Source of the DNA: Thermoplasmatota archaeon
Lineage (GTDB): Archaea > Thermoplasmatota > Thermoplasmata > Thermoplasmatales > Thermoplasmataceae
Reading direction: 5' to 3'
Assembly (NCBI GenBank): GCA_023379355.1
Contig: JAMCUD010000035.1
Span: 1-5,481 of the forward strand
DNA: 5,481 bases
Shown: in pieces, positions 5,481 through 5,481 of the stretch
How positions within the stretch are numbered: position 1 is the stretch's first letter
Layout: each line of letters opens with the position of its first letter
Notes under the pieces: generated by a model
The model's input: the letters and a program-made list of their open reading frames with translations, nothing else
Told to the model about the DNA's origin: nothing
Databases searched by the model: none
Translations under genes and position numbers: made by a program

Positions 5481-5481
5481 T

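Noticed and set aside
5417..5481. Plus-strand starts near the right edge (ATG at 5417, reading MIMPMKIMFWKW, and ATG at 5449, reading MDQSPTILSRS)
   Set aside because: The frames run off the window after a few codons and have no clear TATA box or Shine-Dalgarno site. They also conflict with the possible minus-strand gene tail. They cannot be supported.
5388..5481. Minus-strand open frame crossing the phosphatase start (hydrophobic reading with IIFIGIIMNCAVPDL before a stop)
   Set aside because: It overlaps the well-supported start of the phosphatase gene and has no visible start in the window. The composition could come from AT-rich intergenic DNA.
1..5481. CRISPR array, insertion sequence, tRNA/rRNA, riboswitch or defence-system genes
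   Set aside because: No regularly spaced repeats, transposase motifs, terminal inverted repeats, tRNA-like folds or defence-family domains were seen. Nearly all of the window is taken up by six metabolic or housekeeping-type genes.

Overview
The window looks like part of an archaeal chromosome, most likely from the Thermoplasmatales or a nearby euryarchaeal group. The evidence is Arg codons dominated by AGA/AGG with frequent ATA for Ile, TATA-type (box A) promoter sequences, internal ribosome binding sites of the GGAGGTGAT type, and proteins of archaeal type (an AF2372-like inositol monophosphatase/FBPase family protein, an archaeal NAD kinase, a small stand-alone JAMM protein). The genus cannot be fixed from this sequence, and the group assignment is inference.

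Layout. Positions 1-199 are an AT-rich intergenic region. It carries a strong TATA box reading left out of the window (11-28, minus strand) and a second TATA box (172-180) just ahead of the first gene. Positions 200-3474 (plus strand) hold three overlapping genes in the order prpD, prpB, prpC: 2-methylcitrate dehydratase, 2-methylisocitrate lyase and a citrate/2-methylcitrate synthase. Positions 3477-5411 (minus strand) hold a second overlapping three-gene unit, read right to left: an IMPase-family phosphatase with a GTG start, NAD kinase, and a JAMM/MPN metalloprotease-like protein. The two units converge with only 2 nt between their stop codons. The last 70 nt contain no complete gene, and possibly the tail of another minus-strand gene.

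How the genes work together. The plus-strand unit encodes the core of the 2-methylcitrate cycle: propionyl-CoA plus oxaloacetate gives 2-methylcitrate (PrpC), which is dehydrated to 2-methyl-cis-aconitate (PrpD) and, after rehydration by an aconitase-type enzyme not present here, cleaved to pyruvate and succinate (PrpB). A propionyl-CoA synthetase is also absent from the window. The minus-strand unit pairs an IMPase-family phosphatase with NAD kinase. Methanocaldococcus MJ0917 joins the same two domain types in one NADP phosphatase/NAD kinase protein, so an NAD(H)/NADP(H) balancing role is a reasonable hypothesis. The JAMM protein at the end of the unit may remove ubiquitin-like or sulfur-carrier proteins.

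All six complete genes belong to known families. I found no CRISPR array, insertion sequence, RNA gene or clear novel defence system. The points most worth checking are the phosphatase/NAD kinase/JAMM gene unit, the divergent and probably near-leaderless prp promoter region with its palindromes, and the shortened, divergent citrate synthase.
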